A DNA stretch of 64,000 nt from Rugamonas apoptosis (GCF_014042355.1 NZ_JACEZU010000004.1:248001-312000), one strand, 5' to 3'. Positions 1 through 8,153 are shown, numbered from the stretch's first letter. A program made the numbers and translations. The notes: generated from the letters alone by a model not told the origin.

Positions 1-74
1 TCAGGTTACGCGCCCGCACACAGAGACACTATTACCCGTAGGGCTAAATCAAGACGGCAATCAGGCTAGCCGCA

Positions 75-569
75 TCAGCCAAAAGAACTAGTTGTTACAT
101 CCCGCTGTTGCAACAATTGCATGGGTATCGCCCCGCCCCGCCCCAGACCGATGCCGCTCCCGCCACCGGGCGCCTCCACCAGGTCGGCCAGGGTGGCCCG
201 GTCCAGCACCCCCAGGTAGGCGGCCGTGGCCTGGCCCAGCAAGCCTTTCAAGCCGCAGCAGCTCGCGTAGGGGCATACTTCGCGCGCCGTGTCGAAACAC
301 GCCGCCATGAAGAAGTCGTTTTCCGTGTGGCGCACCACGGCGCCCACGCTGATGTCCTCGGGCGCCTTGGCCAGCCGCAGCCCGCCATTGCGGCCCCTGA
401 CGGTCTGCACCAGCCCCGTCAAGCCTAATTGATACACCACCTTCATGAGGTGGTTCTTCGAAATGCCATGCTGGCTGGCGATCTCCTGGATCGTCACCAG
501 CCGGTCGCGCTGGCCGGCCAGGTGAATCAGCGTGCGTAGCGTGTAATCGGTATATGCGGTCAGCCTCAT
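75..569 (-). CDS. nsrR: NsrR-type Rrf2 family nitric-oxide-sensing repressor
   Basis: Rrf2-family winged-helix regulator of 164 residues, with the N-terminal MRLTAYTDYTLRTL signature typical of NsrR and an HTH at about residues 26-60. Cys91, Cys99 and Cys104/105 sit where NsrR proteins bind an NO-sensitive Fe-S cluster. The start at 569 is chosen because an AGGG ribosome site lies just upstream and the conserved domain begins there; an in-frame extension to 650 would carry no homology. It is divergent from norB, and the shared 220-base gap holds NsrR-like boxes, so it probably represses norB and itself until NO damages the cluster. The C-terminal 30 residues are Gly-rich and probably disordered. 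Family call is strong; NsrR rather than another Rrf2 rests on context and the cysteines. Confidence 0.9.
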   Translation of the reverse strand: MRLTAYTDYTLRTLIHLAGQRDRLVTIQEIASQHGISKNHLMKVVYQLGLTGLVQTVRGRNGGLRLAKAPEDISVGAVVRHTENDFFMAACFDTAREVCPYASCCGLKGLLGQATAAYLGVLDRATLADLVEAPGGGSGIGLGRGGAIPMQLLQQRDVTTSSFG

Positions 570-637
570 GGCGCCCTCGTTGTATATATTGCAATTCTGA
601 ACATGAAATCGCCCTGCGAGAAGGCGTTGTTGGATTA

Positions 638-660
638 TTGATGCATCCAAAATATTTGTT
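638..660. promoter_or_regulatory. NsrR-like operator 1
   Basis: A 23-base site beginning TTGATGCATCC and ending ATATTTGTT matches the known NsrR dyad (AAGATGYATTT-N-AAATRCATCTT) at about 15 of 22 positions by hand. It lies in the nsrR-norB gap, nearer to nsrR. Confidence 0.45.
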
Positions 661-661
661 C

Positions 662-675
662 ATAACTTGGATCAA
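662..675 (+). promoter_or_regulatory. FNR/DNR-like half-conserved site upstream of norB
   Basis: The sequence ATAACTTGGATCAA has a perfect right half (ATCAA) and a degenerate left half of the FNR/DNR consensus TTGAT-N4-ATCAA. Very similar sites precede nirK (twice) and nrdD in this window, which argues against chance. It lies between the two NsrR-like boxes. Confidence 0.45.
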
Positions 676-679
676 GAAA

Positions 680-702
680 AACATACATTTGTTATGCTTC
701 TT
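680..702. promoter_or_regulatory. NsrR-like operator 2
   Basis: A 23-base site starting AACATACATTT and ending ATGCTTCTT matches the NsrR dyad at about 17 of 22 positions, better than the copy at 638-660. It sits about 90 bases before the norB start, placed to block the norB promoter. Confidence 0.55.
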
Positions 703-789
703 TAAAACACCGGCCTATTATTCGTATCAGACGAGCGCCAACACTGTGGCTCGCACCGATTCACATCACCCACCATGAGGAACTTAGCC

Positions 790-3069
790 ATGCACGCTAC
801 GCGCAAACTCTGGACCTGGCTGGCCGTCATCTGCGTACTATCCTTTACCGTTCTCGGTTGGGTAGGCGCGGAAATTTATCTGACAGCCCCGCCTATCCCC
901 AAACACATCGTCACCACCGATGGCCAGCAGCTCTATTCGGGCGAGCAGGTCCAGCGCGGCCAGGAAGCCTGGCTGTCCGCCGGCGGCCAGCAACTCGGTA
1001 CCGTCTGGGGCCACGGCAGCTACGTGGCGCCGGACTGGTCGGCCGACTGGCTGCACCGCGAATCGCTGGCCCTGCGCGAAATCTGGGCTCAGCGCGAATT
1101 CAAGGTGCCGTTCGACCAGCTGAACAAATCCACCCAGGCCGCGCTGACTGCCCGCCTGCAGGAAGAGATGCGTCGCAACACCTACGACAAGGCGAGCGAC
1201 ACCATCACCCTGTCGGCCGACCGCGCCGCCGCCGTGCGCGAAGTCGCTTCCCACTATATGGGCTTGTTCGGCACTGATCCGAAACTGGAAGCGCTGCGCA
1301 TCCAGTACGCCATGAACGCCAACTCGCTGCCGGATCAAGACGATCTGCAAGCGCTGCCTGCGTTTATCTTCTGGTCGTCGTGGGCCGCCGGCACCGACCG
1401 TCCAGGCGCCACCCTGCTCAGCTACACCAGCAACTGGCCTAGCGAACCGCTGATCAACAACCGCCCAACGGCCACCGCCGGTATCTGGTCGGTCGCCTCC
1501 ATCATCCTGATGATCGGCGCCATCGCCGCCATGGTCATGTTCCACTCGACCGCCAAGGAAGAGGCAGACCCTGTTCCACCGAAGAACGACCCACTGTTCA
1601 GCCTGAAGGCCACTCCTTCCATGCTGGCTACCAAGAAGTACTTCTTCGTCGTCATCGGCCTGATCCTGGCCCAAGTCGCCATGGGCGCCATCACGGCCCA
1701 CTACGCTGTTGAAGGCCATAGCTTCTTCGGCTTCCCTCTGGCCGACATCCTGCCGTTCACCGTCAGCCGCACCATCCACACCCAGTTCGCCGTGCTGTGG
1801 ATCGCCACCGCCTGGCTGGCCACCGGCCTGTACATCGCGCCGGCCATCTCCGGTCACGAACCGAAGTTCCAGAAACTGGGCGTGAACGTGTTGTTCTACG
1901 CACTGCTGTTCATCGTGGTCGGTTCGACCGCCATGGGCTGGATCGGTTCCGTCGCCCACAAAGGCAGCGCCTTCCAGTTCTGGATCGGTAACCAGGGCCT
2001 GGAATTCACCAGCATGGGCCGTGTGTGGCAAATCCTGCTGTTCGTCGGCCTGCTGTTCTGGGTCACCCTGCTGGGCCGTGGTCTGTGGCCTGCGCTGAAA
2101 AAGCCATCGGAAAGCCGCGGCCTGATCGCCATGGTGTTCCTGTCGGCCCTGTGCATCGGCGGCTTCTACGCCACCTCGCTGACCTGGGGTCGTAGCACCC
2201 ACTACTCGATGATCGAATACTGGCGCTGGTGGTTGGTCCACCTGTGGGTGGAAGGCTTCTTCGAAGTGTTCGCCACGGCCGTTATCGCTCTGCTGTTCAC
2301 CCGTCTGGGCCTGATCCGCGCCGCGACCGCCAACAGCGCCATCGTGCTGGAAACCATCGTGTTCCTGTTCGGCGGCATCCTGGGCACCCTGCACCACCTG
2401 TACTTCACCGGTACCCCGACCTTCGTGATCGCCATCGGCGCCATGTTCTCGGCACTGGAAGTGGTCCCACTGTCGATGATCGGTGTGGAAGCGTACCGCA
2501 ACTACCAACGCTCGAAGGCCGCACCATGGGTCCAGAGCTACAAGTGGTCGATCCTGTGCTTCATCGCCGTGGGCTTCTGGAACACGGTCGGCGCCGGCCT
2601 GCTGGGCTTCTCGATCAACACCCCGATCGCCCTGTACTACATGCAAGGCCTGAACCTGACGGCCGCCCACGGCCACGCCGCCCTGTTCGGCGTGTACGGC
2701 ATGCTCGGTATCGGTCTGATGCTGTTCTGCCTGCGTGGCCTGGTCGCCCGCACCGCCTGGGCCGACAGCCTGCTGAAGCCGATGTTCTGGCTGCTCAACA
2801 TCGGCCTGGCCATGATGGTGTTCATCTCGCTGGTACCGGCTGGTATCTACCAGGCCTGGGCCAGTGTCACCGAAGGCATGTGGTTCGCCCGCTCGCCTGA
2901 AGTGGTGCACTCGAAAGTGATGGAAACACTGGTGTGGCTGCGCGTTCCTGGCGACATCGTGTTCGCCCTGGGCACGCTGTTCCTGGCGCTGTTCGCATGG
3001 CGCCTGATGACCAGCGGCGGCAAAGCCACCGCATCGCAAGGTGCAGTAACGGGCGCCGACCGCGCCTGA
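790..3069 (+). CDS. norB: quinol-dependent nitric oxide reductase, single subunit (qNOR/NorZ)
   Basis: Reduces 2 NO to N2O in the cytoplasmic membrane with quinol as electron donor. The protein is 759 residues with about 14 membrane helices. It has the extra N-terminal helix and periplasmic domain (containing GQEAWLSAGGQQLGTVWGHG) that in qNOR replaces the separate NorC subunit, and it has no CxxCH heme-c motif. The heme-copper oxidase-type core follows, with histidines in HTQFAVLW and LHHLYFTGTP. Start at 790 is preferred over an in-frame ATG at 775 because GAGGAA at 777-782 is ideally spaced for 790. It is divergent from nsrR and preceded by NsrR-like and FNR-like sites, so it is probably induced by NO under low oxygen. 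Confidence 0.95.
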   Translation: MHATRKLWTWLAVICVLSFTVLGWVGAEIYLTAPPIPKHIVTTDGQQLYSGEQVQRGQEAWLSAGGQQLGTVWGHGSYVAPDWSADWLHRESLALREIWAQREFKVPFDQLNKSTQAALTARLQEEMRRNTYDKASDTITLSADRAAAVREVASHYMGLFGTDPKLEALRIQYAMNANSLPDQDDLQALPAFIFWSSWAAGTDRPGATLLSYTSNWPSEPLINNRPTATAGIWSVASIILMIGAIAAMVMFHSTAKEEADPVPPKNDPLFSLKATPSMLATKKYFFVVIGLILAQVAMGAITAHYAVEGHSFFGFPLADILPFTVSRTIHTQFAVLWIATAWLATGLYIAPAISGHEPKFQKLGVNVLFYALLFIVVGSTAMGWIGSVAHKGSAFQFWIGNQGLEFTSMGRVWQILLFVGLLFWVTLLGRGLWPALKKPSESRGLIAMVFLSALCIGGFYATSLTWGRSTHYSMIEYWRWWLVHLWVEGFFEVFATAVIALLFTRLGLIRAATANSAIVLETIVFLFGGILGTLHHLYFTGTPTFVIAIGAMFSALEVVPLSMIGVEAYRNYQRSKAAPWVQSYKWSILCFIAVGFWNTVGAGLLGFSINTPIALYYMQGLNLTAAHGHAALFGVYGMLGIGLMLFCLRGLVARTAWADSLLKPMFWLLNIGLAMMVFISLVPAGIYQAWASVTEGMWFARSPEVVHSKVMETLVWLRVPGDIVFALGTLFLALFAWRLMTSGGKATASQGAVTGADRA

Positions 3070-3082
3070 TCTGAAGTAATCC

Positions 3083-3128
3083 TGGGCCGCGCTCGCGGCC
3101 CATCCCCGGGAGGCGCGCGCCGCCTCCC
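3083..3128 (+). terminator. two tandem GC-rich hairpins after norB
   Basis: Hairpin one pairs TGGGCCGC (3083-3090) with GCGGCCCA (3095-3102). Hairpin two pairs GGGAGGCG (3108-3115) with CGCCTCCC (3121-3128) and is followed by a short pyrimidine run CCTCTTT. The pair may attenuate or end norB transcription before the DUF2249 gene; the weak T run makes complete termination doubtful. Confidence 0.5.
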
Positions 3129-3160
3129 CCTCTTTGATTATATTGACCTGGAGTGTTAAC

Positions 3161-3424
3161 ATGTCCCACGATTGCTCGCAACCGACCGGCCCCGAAGGCA
3201 TTTACCCATTCGATGCCCGCGGCGTTGCCAAACGATTCCGCCACGCCGCCATCTTCGGCGCGCTGGATGCCCTGAACCCCGGAGAAGTCATGCGTTTTTG
3301 TAACGACCACGATCCCCTGCCGCTGCTGAACCAGATCGCCCAGTTCTTCGGCCCGCGCGTCAAGGTCGCCTACGTGTCGCGCCAGCCTGGCCAGGTCATC
3401 ATCGACTTCCTGGTTTCGGCCTGA
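3161..3424 (+). CDS. DUF2249 domain protein
   Basis: Small protein of 87 residues matching DUF2249, recognisable by the pattern LDALNPGEVMRFCNDHDPLPLLNQI. The family has a TusA-like fold and often occurs with hemerythrins and NO-related genes; no reaction is established for it. The start at 3161 is taken because a GGAG site is 8 bases upstream and MSHDC begins the conserved part; an upstream extension to 3134 would overlap the ribosome site. It lies between norB and a SirB2 gene. A second DUF2249 gene occurs at 20855 beside a hemerythrin, so this family is twice linked to nitrogen-oxide genes here. Confidence 0.85.
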   Translation: MSHDCSQPTGPEGIYPFDARGVAKRFRHAAIFGALDALNPGEVMRFCNDHDPLPLLNQIAQFFGPRVKVAYVSRQPGQVIIDFLVSA

Positions 3425-3433
3425 CCGCCCGTA

Positions 3434-3811
3434 ATGGACTACTACGCGATCAAGCACTTTCACATGGGCTGCGCCGCCATGAGCGGCAGCCTGTTCCTGC
3501 TGCGCGGTTACTGGATGCTGTCCAATCCGGCCCGCCTGCAGCAGCGCTGGGTGCGCACGGCGCCCCACATGATCGATACGGCGCTGCTGGCCAGCGCGCT
3601 GACCATGGTAGTCCTGTCCGCCCAATATCCGTTCGTGCAAGGCTGGCTCACCGCCAAGGTGCTGGCCCTGCTGCTCTACATCGTACTGGGCACCATCGCC
3701 CTCAAGCGCGGCAAGACCCGCGCCGTGCGCGCCACCGCCTTCGCCGGTGCCGTCACCGCCTTCCTCTACATCGGCGGCGTCGCCTTCACCAAGCAAGTCT
3801 GGCCGTTCTGA
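3434..3811 (+). CDS. SirB2 family membrane protein
   Basis: A 125-residue inner-membrane protein with four predicted helices and the SirB2 start IKHFHMGCAAMSGSLFLLRG. Conserved histidines in the first helix (KHFHMG) and in PHMIDT, plus the ending GGVAFTKQVWPF, are typical. SirB2 proteins are small heme-protein-like membrane proteins without a proven function. It begins 9 bases after the DUF2249 stop, so the two are probably co-transcribed between norB and nirK, which suggests a role accessory to nitrite or NO respiration. Confidence 0.85.
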   Translation: MDYYAIKHFHMGCAAMSGSLFLLRGYWMLSNPARLQQRWVRTAPHMIDTALLASALTMVVLSAQYPFVQGWLTAKVLALLLYIVLGTIALKRGKTRAVRATAFAGAVTAFLYIGGVAFTKQVWPF

Positions 3812-3840
3812 AGCTCCCCATGCGCGGTTCGCGCAATTCG

Positions 3841-3854
3841 ACAACCTGGATCAA
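3841..3854 (+). promoter_or_regulatory. FNR/DNR-like site 1 upstream of nirK
   Basis: ACAACCTGGATCAA keeps the ATCAA right half of TTGAT-N4-ATCAA and resembles the sites before norB and nrdD. It is 135 bases before the nirK start. Confidence 0.4.
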
Positions 3855-3881
3855 GGTTTGTCCCCCATCCCCGGAAAATCG

Positions 3882-3895
3882 GTAACTTACATCAA
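3882..3895 (+). promoter_or_regulatory. FNR/DNR-like site 2 upstream of nirK
   Basis: GTAACTTACATCAA, followed by GG as in site 1, lies 41 bases downstream of site 1 (about four helical turns). Two same-phase sites suggest cooperative or dual control of nirK by an FNR/DNR-type activator. Confidence 0.45.
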
Positions 3896-3975
3896 GGAAA
3901 GTCTTCCACCCTGACCGTAGCATGGAGTTGTCATCCACTTCAGGGATGACACCATCAACCAACAAGGTGAAGAAG

Positions 3976-5409
3976 ATGAAGAAGAAATACAAACTTGCCG
4001 CAACCTGGCTGGCCAGCGTTACCGCCGCACTCAGCATGGTTCCCGTCAACGCTGCCGCGCCTGCGGCCCCGGCTGCTGAAGCCGCCCTGCCCGTTGTAGT
4101 GCAGGAACTGGTAGCGCCACCCGCGCTGCCACCGCGCATCACCCGCACCACGGCCGCACGCGTGGTCGTCAACCTGACGGTGGAAGAGATCGAGCGCGAG
4201 ATCGCCCCCGGCACGCGCTACACCTTCTGGACCTTCGGCGGCACCGTGCCGGGCAAAATGATCCGCGTGCGCGAAGGCGACACGGTGGAACTGCACCTGA
4301 AGAACCTGCCCGGTAACAAACTGCCCCACAATATCGACCTGCACGCCGTGACCGGCCCAGGCGGCGGTGCCGCGCAAACCCTGATCGCTCCGGGTAACGA
4401 AGCCACCTTCACCTTCAAGACCTTGAATCCGGGCCTGTATGTGTACCACTGCGCCACGGCGCCGGTCGACATGCACATCGGTAACGGCATGTACGGCATG
4501 ATCCTGGTCGAGCCGAAAGAAGGCATGGCGCCCGTCGATAAAGAGTTCTACGTGATGCAGGGTGAGTTCTACACCACCGGCGCTTACCGCGCCCCTGGCC
4601 TGCAACCGTTCGACATGCAGAAAACCATCGACGAGAAGCCAACCTACGTGCTGTTCAACGGCGCCGACGGCGCGCTGACCGGCGCCAACTCGCTGAAAGC
4701 CAACGCCAACGAGAAAGTGCGTATGTACTTCGGCGTCGGCGGCCCGAACATCACCTCCAGCTTCCACATCATCGGCACCATCTTCGACAAGGTCTATACC
4801 GAAGGCGGCACCCGCTACCAGGAAAACGTGCAGACCACCATGGTGCCTGCCGGCGGTTCGGCCATCGTGGAATTCGTGCCGCGCGTACCGGGCAACCTGA
4901 CGCTGGTGGACCACTCGCTGTCGCGCGCCTTCAACAAGGGCGCCATCGGCCTGATGGCCATCACCGGCCCTGAACAGCCAGGCATCTACAGCAAGGGCAT
5001 CAAGACGCCACTGCCAGGCGTAGTGGCCAAGGCCACGCCTGCCGCGGCGCCTGTGCCGGTGCTGACCGGTTCCGCCCACGCTGCCCAGCAGGTACGCGGC
5101 AAGCAAGTGTATGAAAGCACTTGCGCCGCCTGCCACCAGGCTGACGGCAAGGGTGTGGCTGGCGTGTTCCCGCCACTGGCCAATTCGGACTTCTTCCAAC
5201 AACGTCCGTATGAGATGGCGCACATCGTCATCAATGGCCGTAGCGGCGAACTGGTGGTCAACGGCGATCACTACAACGGTGTGATGCCGGCCCAGGACTT
5301 GAACGACGACGACGTGGCAGCCGTGATCAACTACGTCAACGTGGAGCTCAACAAGGGCAAGCCGGTGATCACCCCGGCGCAAGTGCGCGATATGCGCAAG
5401 GCCAAGTAA
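3976..5409 (+). CDS. nirK: copper nitrite reductase with fused C-terminal cytochrome c
   Basis: Reduces nitrite to NO in the periplasm. From the start at 3976 (AAGGTG ribosome site) the 477-residue product has a signal peptide ending near residue 26 (NAAAPA). The two cupredoxin domains carry type 1 copper ligands His118, Cys159, His167 and Met172 and type 2 ligands His123 and His158 (LPHNIDLHA, YHCATAPVDMHIGNGMYG), with the later type 2 His in SSFHIIG. Asp121 is the usual catalytic Asp. A cytochrome c domain is fused at the C-terminus, with C383-A-A-C-H387. This is the three-domain form known from Ralstonia-type enzymes, in which the heme delivers electrons to the type 1 copper. An in-frame ATG at 3922 lacks a good ribosome site. 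Confidence 0.96.
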   Translation: MKKKYKLAATWLASVTAALSMVPVNAAAPAAPAAEAALPVVVQELVAPPALPPRITRTTAARVVVNLTVEEIEREIAPGTRYTFWTFGGTVPGKMIRVREGDTVELHLKNLPGNKLPHNIDLHAVTGPGGGAAQTLIAPGNEATFTFKTLNPGLYVYHCATAPVDMHIGNGMYGMILVEPKEGMAPVDKEFYVMQGEFYTTGAYRAPGLQPFDMQKTIDEKPTYVLFNGADGALTGANSLKANANEKVRMYFGVGGPNITSSFHIIGTIFDKVYTEGGTRYQENVQTTMVPAGGSAIVEFVPRVPGNLTLVDHSLSRAFNKGAIGLMAITGPEQPGIYSKGIKTPLPGVVAKATPAAAPVPVLTGSAHAAQQVRGKQVYESTCAACHQADGKGVAGVFPPLANSDFFQQRPYEMAHIVINGRSGELVVNGDHYNGVMPAQDLNDDDVAAVINYVNVELNKGKPVITPAQVRDMRKAK

Positions 5410-5411
5410 TC

Positions 5412-6194
5412 ATGGCCGCCCCGTCACGCCATCTGGTGGCCGCCGGCCTGGCTGCGCTCTTGTGCGCCACCAGCGCCAGCGGCGGCGAATACCAGCCGCT
5501 ACCCGGCGGCCAGCTGCGCAGCGTGCTGCCAGCCGATGGCGTGGCGTCCGACGCCACCGTGGCCCCGTTCCAGATGCGTACCCGCCCTGTCACCAACGGC
5601 GAGTTCCGCGCATTTTTGCGCCAGCATCCGGAATGGGAACGCGGCCAGGCGCCGGCTTTATTCACGTCCCCCACCTATTTGCAAGGTTGGGGCAGCGCGG
5701 ACAATCCGGCGCCGCTGGCGCTGGACGCGCCCGTGACCCGCGTGAGCTGGTACGCGGCCTCCGCTTTTTGCGCCAGCGAGCAGGCCCGCCTGCCGCGCTG
5801 GTATGAATGGGAATTCGCGGCGGCCGCCGACGAGCGCCGGCCCGATGCCCGCGACGATCCGGCCTGGCTGGCCCACATCCTCGACTGGTACGCCTCGCCC
5901 GGCACCCGGGCACCGCATTCCGTGGCCGCCAACGCGCCCAATTACTATGGCCTGCACGATATGCACGGCCTGATCTGGGAATGGGTGGACGATTACAGCG
6001 GCCTGTTCGTGAACGCCGACAGCCGCTCGAACGGCGAACAGAAATCCATCGACTACTGCGGCGGCGCCGCCGTCTCCCTGGCCGACCGCCGCAACTACGC
6101 GGTGCTGATGCGCCTGGCCCTGCTGGCGGCCATGGATAGCCAGCAGGATGGCGCCAACCTGGGCTTCCGCTGCGCCCGCGACGCCGCCCCCTGA
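5412..6194 (+). CDS. nirV: NirV-like formylglycine-generating-enzyme (SUMF1) family protein
   Basis: A 260-residue protein of the FGE-sulfatase fold, beginning two bases after the nirK stop. It has a probable signal peptide (residues 1-24, cleaved near ASGGE). Family motifs include RPVTNGEFRAFL, PVTRVSWYAASAFC, RLPRWYEWEFAA, GLIWEWVDDYSG and the ending GANLGFRCA. NirV genes commonly follow nirK in denitrifiers, but the biochemical role is not settled; a maturation or stability role for NirK in the periplasm is plausible. The catalytic cysteine pair of true formylglycine-generating enzymes is not obviously conserved, so sulfatase activation is unlikely. Confidence 0.88.
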   Translation: MAAPSRHLVAAGLAALLCATSASGGEYQPLPGGQLRSVLPADGVASDATVAPFQMRTRPVTNGEFRAFLRQHPEWERGQAPALFTSPTYLQGWGSADNPAPLALDAPVTRVSWYAASAFCASEQARLPRWYEWEFAAAADERRPDARDDPAWLAHILDWYASPGTRAPHSVAANAPNYYGLHDMHGLIWEWVDDYSGLFVNADSRSNGEQKSIDYCGGAAVSLADRRNYAVLMRLALLAAMDSQQDGANLGFRCARDAAP

Positions 6195-6210
6195 ACTCTA
6201 GGAATTCATC

Positions 6211-6837
6211 ATGACAATTCGTGCAAACTTCATTCGCGGCGCGCTCGCCAGCGCGCTGCTGCTGGCGTGCGCCCTGCCCGCCACCGCGCCTTTCGCGGCG
6301 CCCGCGCCGGCCGCGCCGGCCGCCCGCGCCGCTTTCTCCGGCGGCTCCCTGTATCAACTCGACACGGCGCTCACCGACAGCCAGGGCCAGCGCAGCAGCC
6401 TGCGTGACATGGCCGGACAGGTGGCCATCGTCACCATGTTCTACGGCGACTGCAATACGGCCTGCCCGGTGGTGATCGAAACCCTCAAGCGCACGGTGGC
6501 CGCGCTGGGGCCGCAGGGCCGCAAGGTGAAGGTGCTGATGGTGAGCCTGGATCCGTTCCACGATTCGCCCGCCTCGCTGGCGCAACTGGCCGGCGTGCAC
6601 CACCTCGACACCAGCCAGTTCAAGCTGGCCGTGGCCAAGGACGAGGCCCAGACCCGCATGCTGGCGGCCGCCCTCAACATCAAGTTCCGCGTGATGGGCA
6701 GCGGCGAGATCAACCACACCACCCGCATCGTGCTGATCGACGCCGGCGGCAACGTGCTGGGCGCCAGCAGCAAGCTCGATACCACGCCGGAGCCGGAGTT
6801 CGTCAAGCAGATCGCGGCGGCGTTGAAGGCCGGGTAA
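6211..6837 (+). CDS. SCO1/SenC family copper chaperone
   Basis: A 208-residue exported thioredoxin-fold protein. The N-terminus is a signal peptide or anchor rich in Ala and Pro (residues 1-40). The copper-binding pair is Cys81 and Cys85 in GDCNTACP and the third ligand is His169 in EINHTTR, the standard SCO arrangement. It is third in the nirK-nirV-SCO unit, 16 bases after nirV. It therefore probably delivers copper to, or reduces thiols of, the copper nitrite reductase rather than cytochrome oxidase. Its 3' end overlaps the convergent YoaK gene by 35 bases. Confidence 0.92.
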   Translation: MTIRANFIRGALASALLLACALPATAPFAAPAPAAPAARAAFSGGSLYQLDTALTDSQGQRSSLRDMAGQVAIVTMFYGDCNTACPVVIETLKRTVAALGPQGRKVKVLMVSLDPFHDSPASLAQLAGVHHLDTSQFKLAVAKDEAQTRMLAAALNIKFRVMGSGEINHTTRIVLIDAGGNVLGASSKLDTTPEPEFVKQIAAALKAG

Positions 6838-7525
6838 GCGCCGCGTCCTCACCGGACAACCGCGCCTGGCGCCGCACCCGCAGCGCGGCCGCTGTCAAGA
6901 TCAGGATCGGCACCAGCAGGCTCCAGAATTGCCAGGCCACGCAGGCATAGGCGCCGCTGACCGCGCCCAGGGCAAAGGCCAGCACCGGCCACAGGAATTT
7001 GTTGATGCGCCGCCCCACCGCGCCGTCCTCGTCACCGCCGAGGCAATCGAGCAAGTCGATCACCAGCTGGGTGACATTGCCTGTCATGACGGTGGTGGGC
7101 GCGATGTCGCTCCAGACCAGGCGGCTGGCCGCGTTTTGCACCCCCATGGCCGCCGCCCCGGCCATGCCGGCACACAGCGCCAGCAAGGTATCGGGCGCCC
7201 GTATCGGCTCGGCCTGCCAGCCGAGCAGCATGAAAGCCAGCAGGAAGACGACCTGCATGGCCAGCGCCACGTCCCATGCGGCCCTGTTGCGCGCCCGCAG
7301 CCGGTTGACGACCAGGCGCGTCAGTGCGACCGCCGCGATGAAGGCCGGGAACGCCAGGAACTTGATCAGCACCCCATGGCTGGGCCGGGCCAGCTCGCTG
7401 CCGATCAGCACGAAGTTGCCCGTCACGTGGGCAGTGAACAGCCCGAACAGCGACATGAAGCCCACGGTATCGACATAACCGGCCACGTAGCCCAGGCCGA
7501 TCCCCACGTATTTATTCTGCTCCAT
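6803..7525 (-). CDS. YoaK/DUF1275 family membrane protein
   Basis: A 240-residue inner-membrane protein with about six helices and the DUF1275 signature GYVDTVGFMSLFGLFTAHVTGN near the N-terminus. It also has GVQNAASRLVWSDIAPTTVMTGNVTQLVIDL in the middle. The family resembles small-molecule transporters; substrate unknown. It is the last gene of a reverse-strand unit with DoxX, two XapX genes, an amidohydrolase and an isochorismatase-like hydrolase, 19 bases after the DoxX stop. Its end overlaps the SCO gene tail to tail. Confidence 0.88.
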   Translation of the reverse strand: MEQNKYVGIGLGYVAGYVDTVGFMSLFGLFTAHVTGNFVLIGSELARPSHGVLIKFLAFPAFIAAVALTRLVVNRLRARNRAAWDVALAMQVVFLLAFMLLGWQAEPIRAPDTLLALCAGMAGAAAMGVQNAASRLVWSDIAPTTVMTGNVTQLVIDLLDCLGGDEDGAVGRRINKFLWPVLAFALGAVSGAYACVAWQFWSLLVPILILTAAALRVRRQARLSGEDAALTRPSTPPRSA

Positions 7526-7544
7526 GTCGCGCTCCGATCCCGCC

Positions 7545-7967
7545 TCAAGCGCCGCGCCGAGGCAGGGACCCCAGGCGATAGCGCCCCGGCCCGGCCACCG
7601 CCACGCTGGCGAAAATGGTCATCAGCAGCCAGCCGAACTGCCCGTCCGCGATGCTCCAGTCCGGATGCACGAACACCATGGACACCAGCAGCAGGAACAG
7701 GATGGGCAGGCAGGCCAGGCGCGTGTACACGCCGGCCGCCACCAGCAGCGGACAAAGCACTTCGGCGAAGATCGCCAGCGACAAGGTGATGCCGGCGCCC
7801 AGGTGCAAAGGGTCCTCGATATGGTGCAACTCGCTGCCGTAATGGAGCAGCTTGGGCACGCCATGCACATACAGCAGCAGGAAGGCGCCGGCCAGCCTGA
7901 GCAGCAGCAAGCCGGCGTCGGGCGCGGCCGGCAAGGCTGGCCAGCCGGTTTCAGTCTTGATCATCAT
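7545..7967 (-). CDS. DoxX family membrane protein
   Basis: A 140-residue protein with four predicted membrane helices and the DoxX pattern LLLLRLAGAFLLLYVHGVPKLLHYG plus LSLAIFAEVLCPLLVAAGVYTRLAC. DoxX proteins are small quinone-oxidoreductase-associated membrane proteins of varied roles. The ATG at 7967 is chosen because GGAG ends 5 bases before it; the in-frame GTG at 7973 overlaps that site. It is preceded by XapX genes and followed by YoaK in the same unit. It probably serves the same unknown pathway as the amidohydrolase. Confidence 0.85.
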   Translation of the reverse strand: MMIKTETGWPALPAAPDAGLLLLRLAGAFLLLYVHGVPKLLHYGSELHHIEDPLHLGAGITLSLAIFAEVLCPLLVAAGVYTRLACLPILFLLLVSMVFVHPDWSIADGQFGWLLMTIFASVAVAGPGRYRLGSLPRRGA

Positions 7968-7999
7968 TGACACTCCAGTTTGCCAAATTCATGGCCGGT

Positions 8000-8152
8000 T
8001 CACGAAAACAGGCCGGCCAGCACAAAGCCGGCGCTCATCGCCACCACCAGCAGCGCGCCGACGGGTGTCGGCGGCGCCGGGGACGGTATATCCTGCCAGC
8101 GGCAGAAGGCGCCGATCGCCAATCCCAGCAGGGAACCAATTGCCAATTCCAT
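8000..8152 (-). CDS. XapX (DUF1427) small membrane protein, copy 2
   Basis: A 50-residue protein with two predicted helices and the XapX pattern GSLLGLAIGAFCRWQDIPSPAPPTPVGALLVV. The start at 8152 has AAGGAA 7 bases upstream. It begins one base after the stop of the neighbouring XapX gene, so the two copies are translationally linked and probably form a hetero-oligomer. XapX proteins are uncharacterised and often accompany amidohydrolase or isochorismatase-type enzymes. Confidence 0.78.
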   Translation of the reverse strand: MELAIGSLLGLAIGAFCRWQDIPSPAPPTPVGALLVVAMSAGFVLAGLFS

Positions 8153-8153
8153 G

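Noticed and set aside
1..74. Left edge before nsrR
   Set aside because: No gene or convincing terminator is seen in these 74 bases.
775..789. ATG at 775 as norB start
   Set aside because: The ribosome site GAGGAA lies inside this extension and fits the ATG at 790.
838..3201. Long reverse-strand reading frame opposite norB
   Set aside because: Low-complexity antisense product from GC-rich codons; norB is certain on the other strand.
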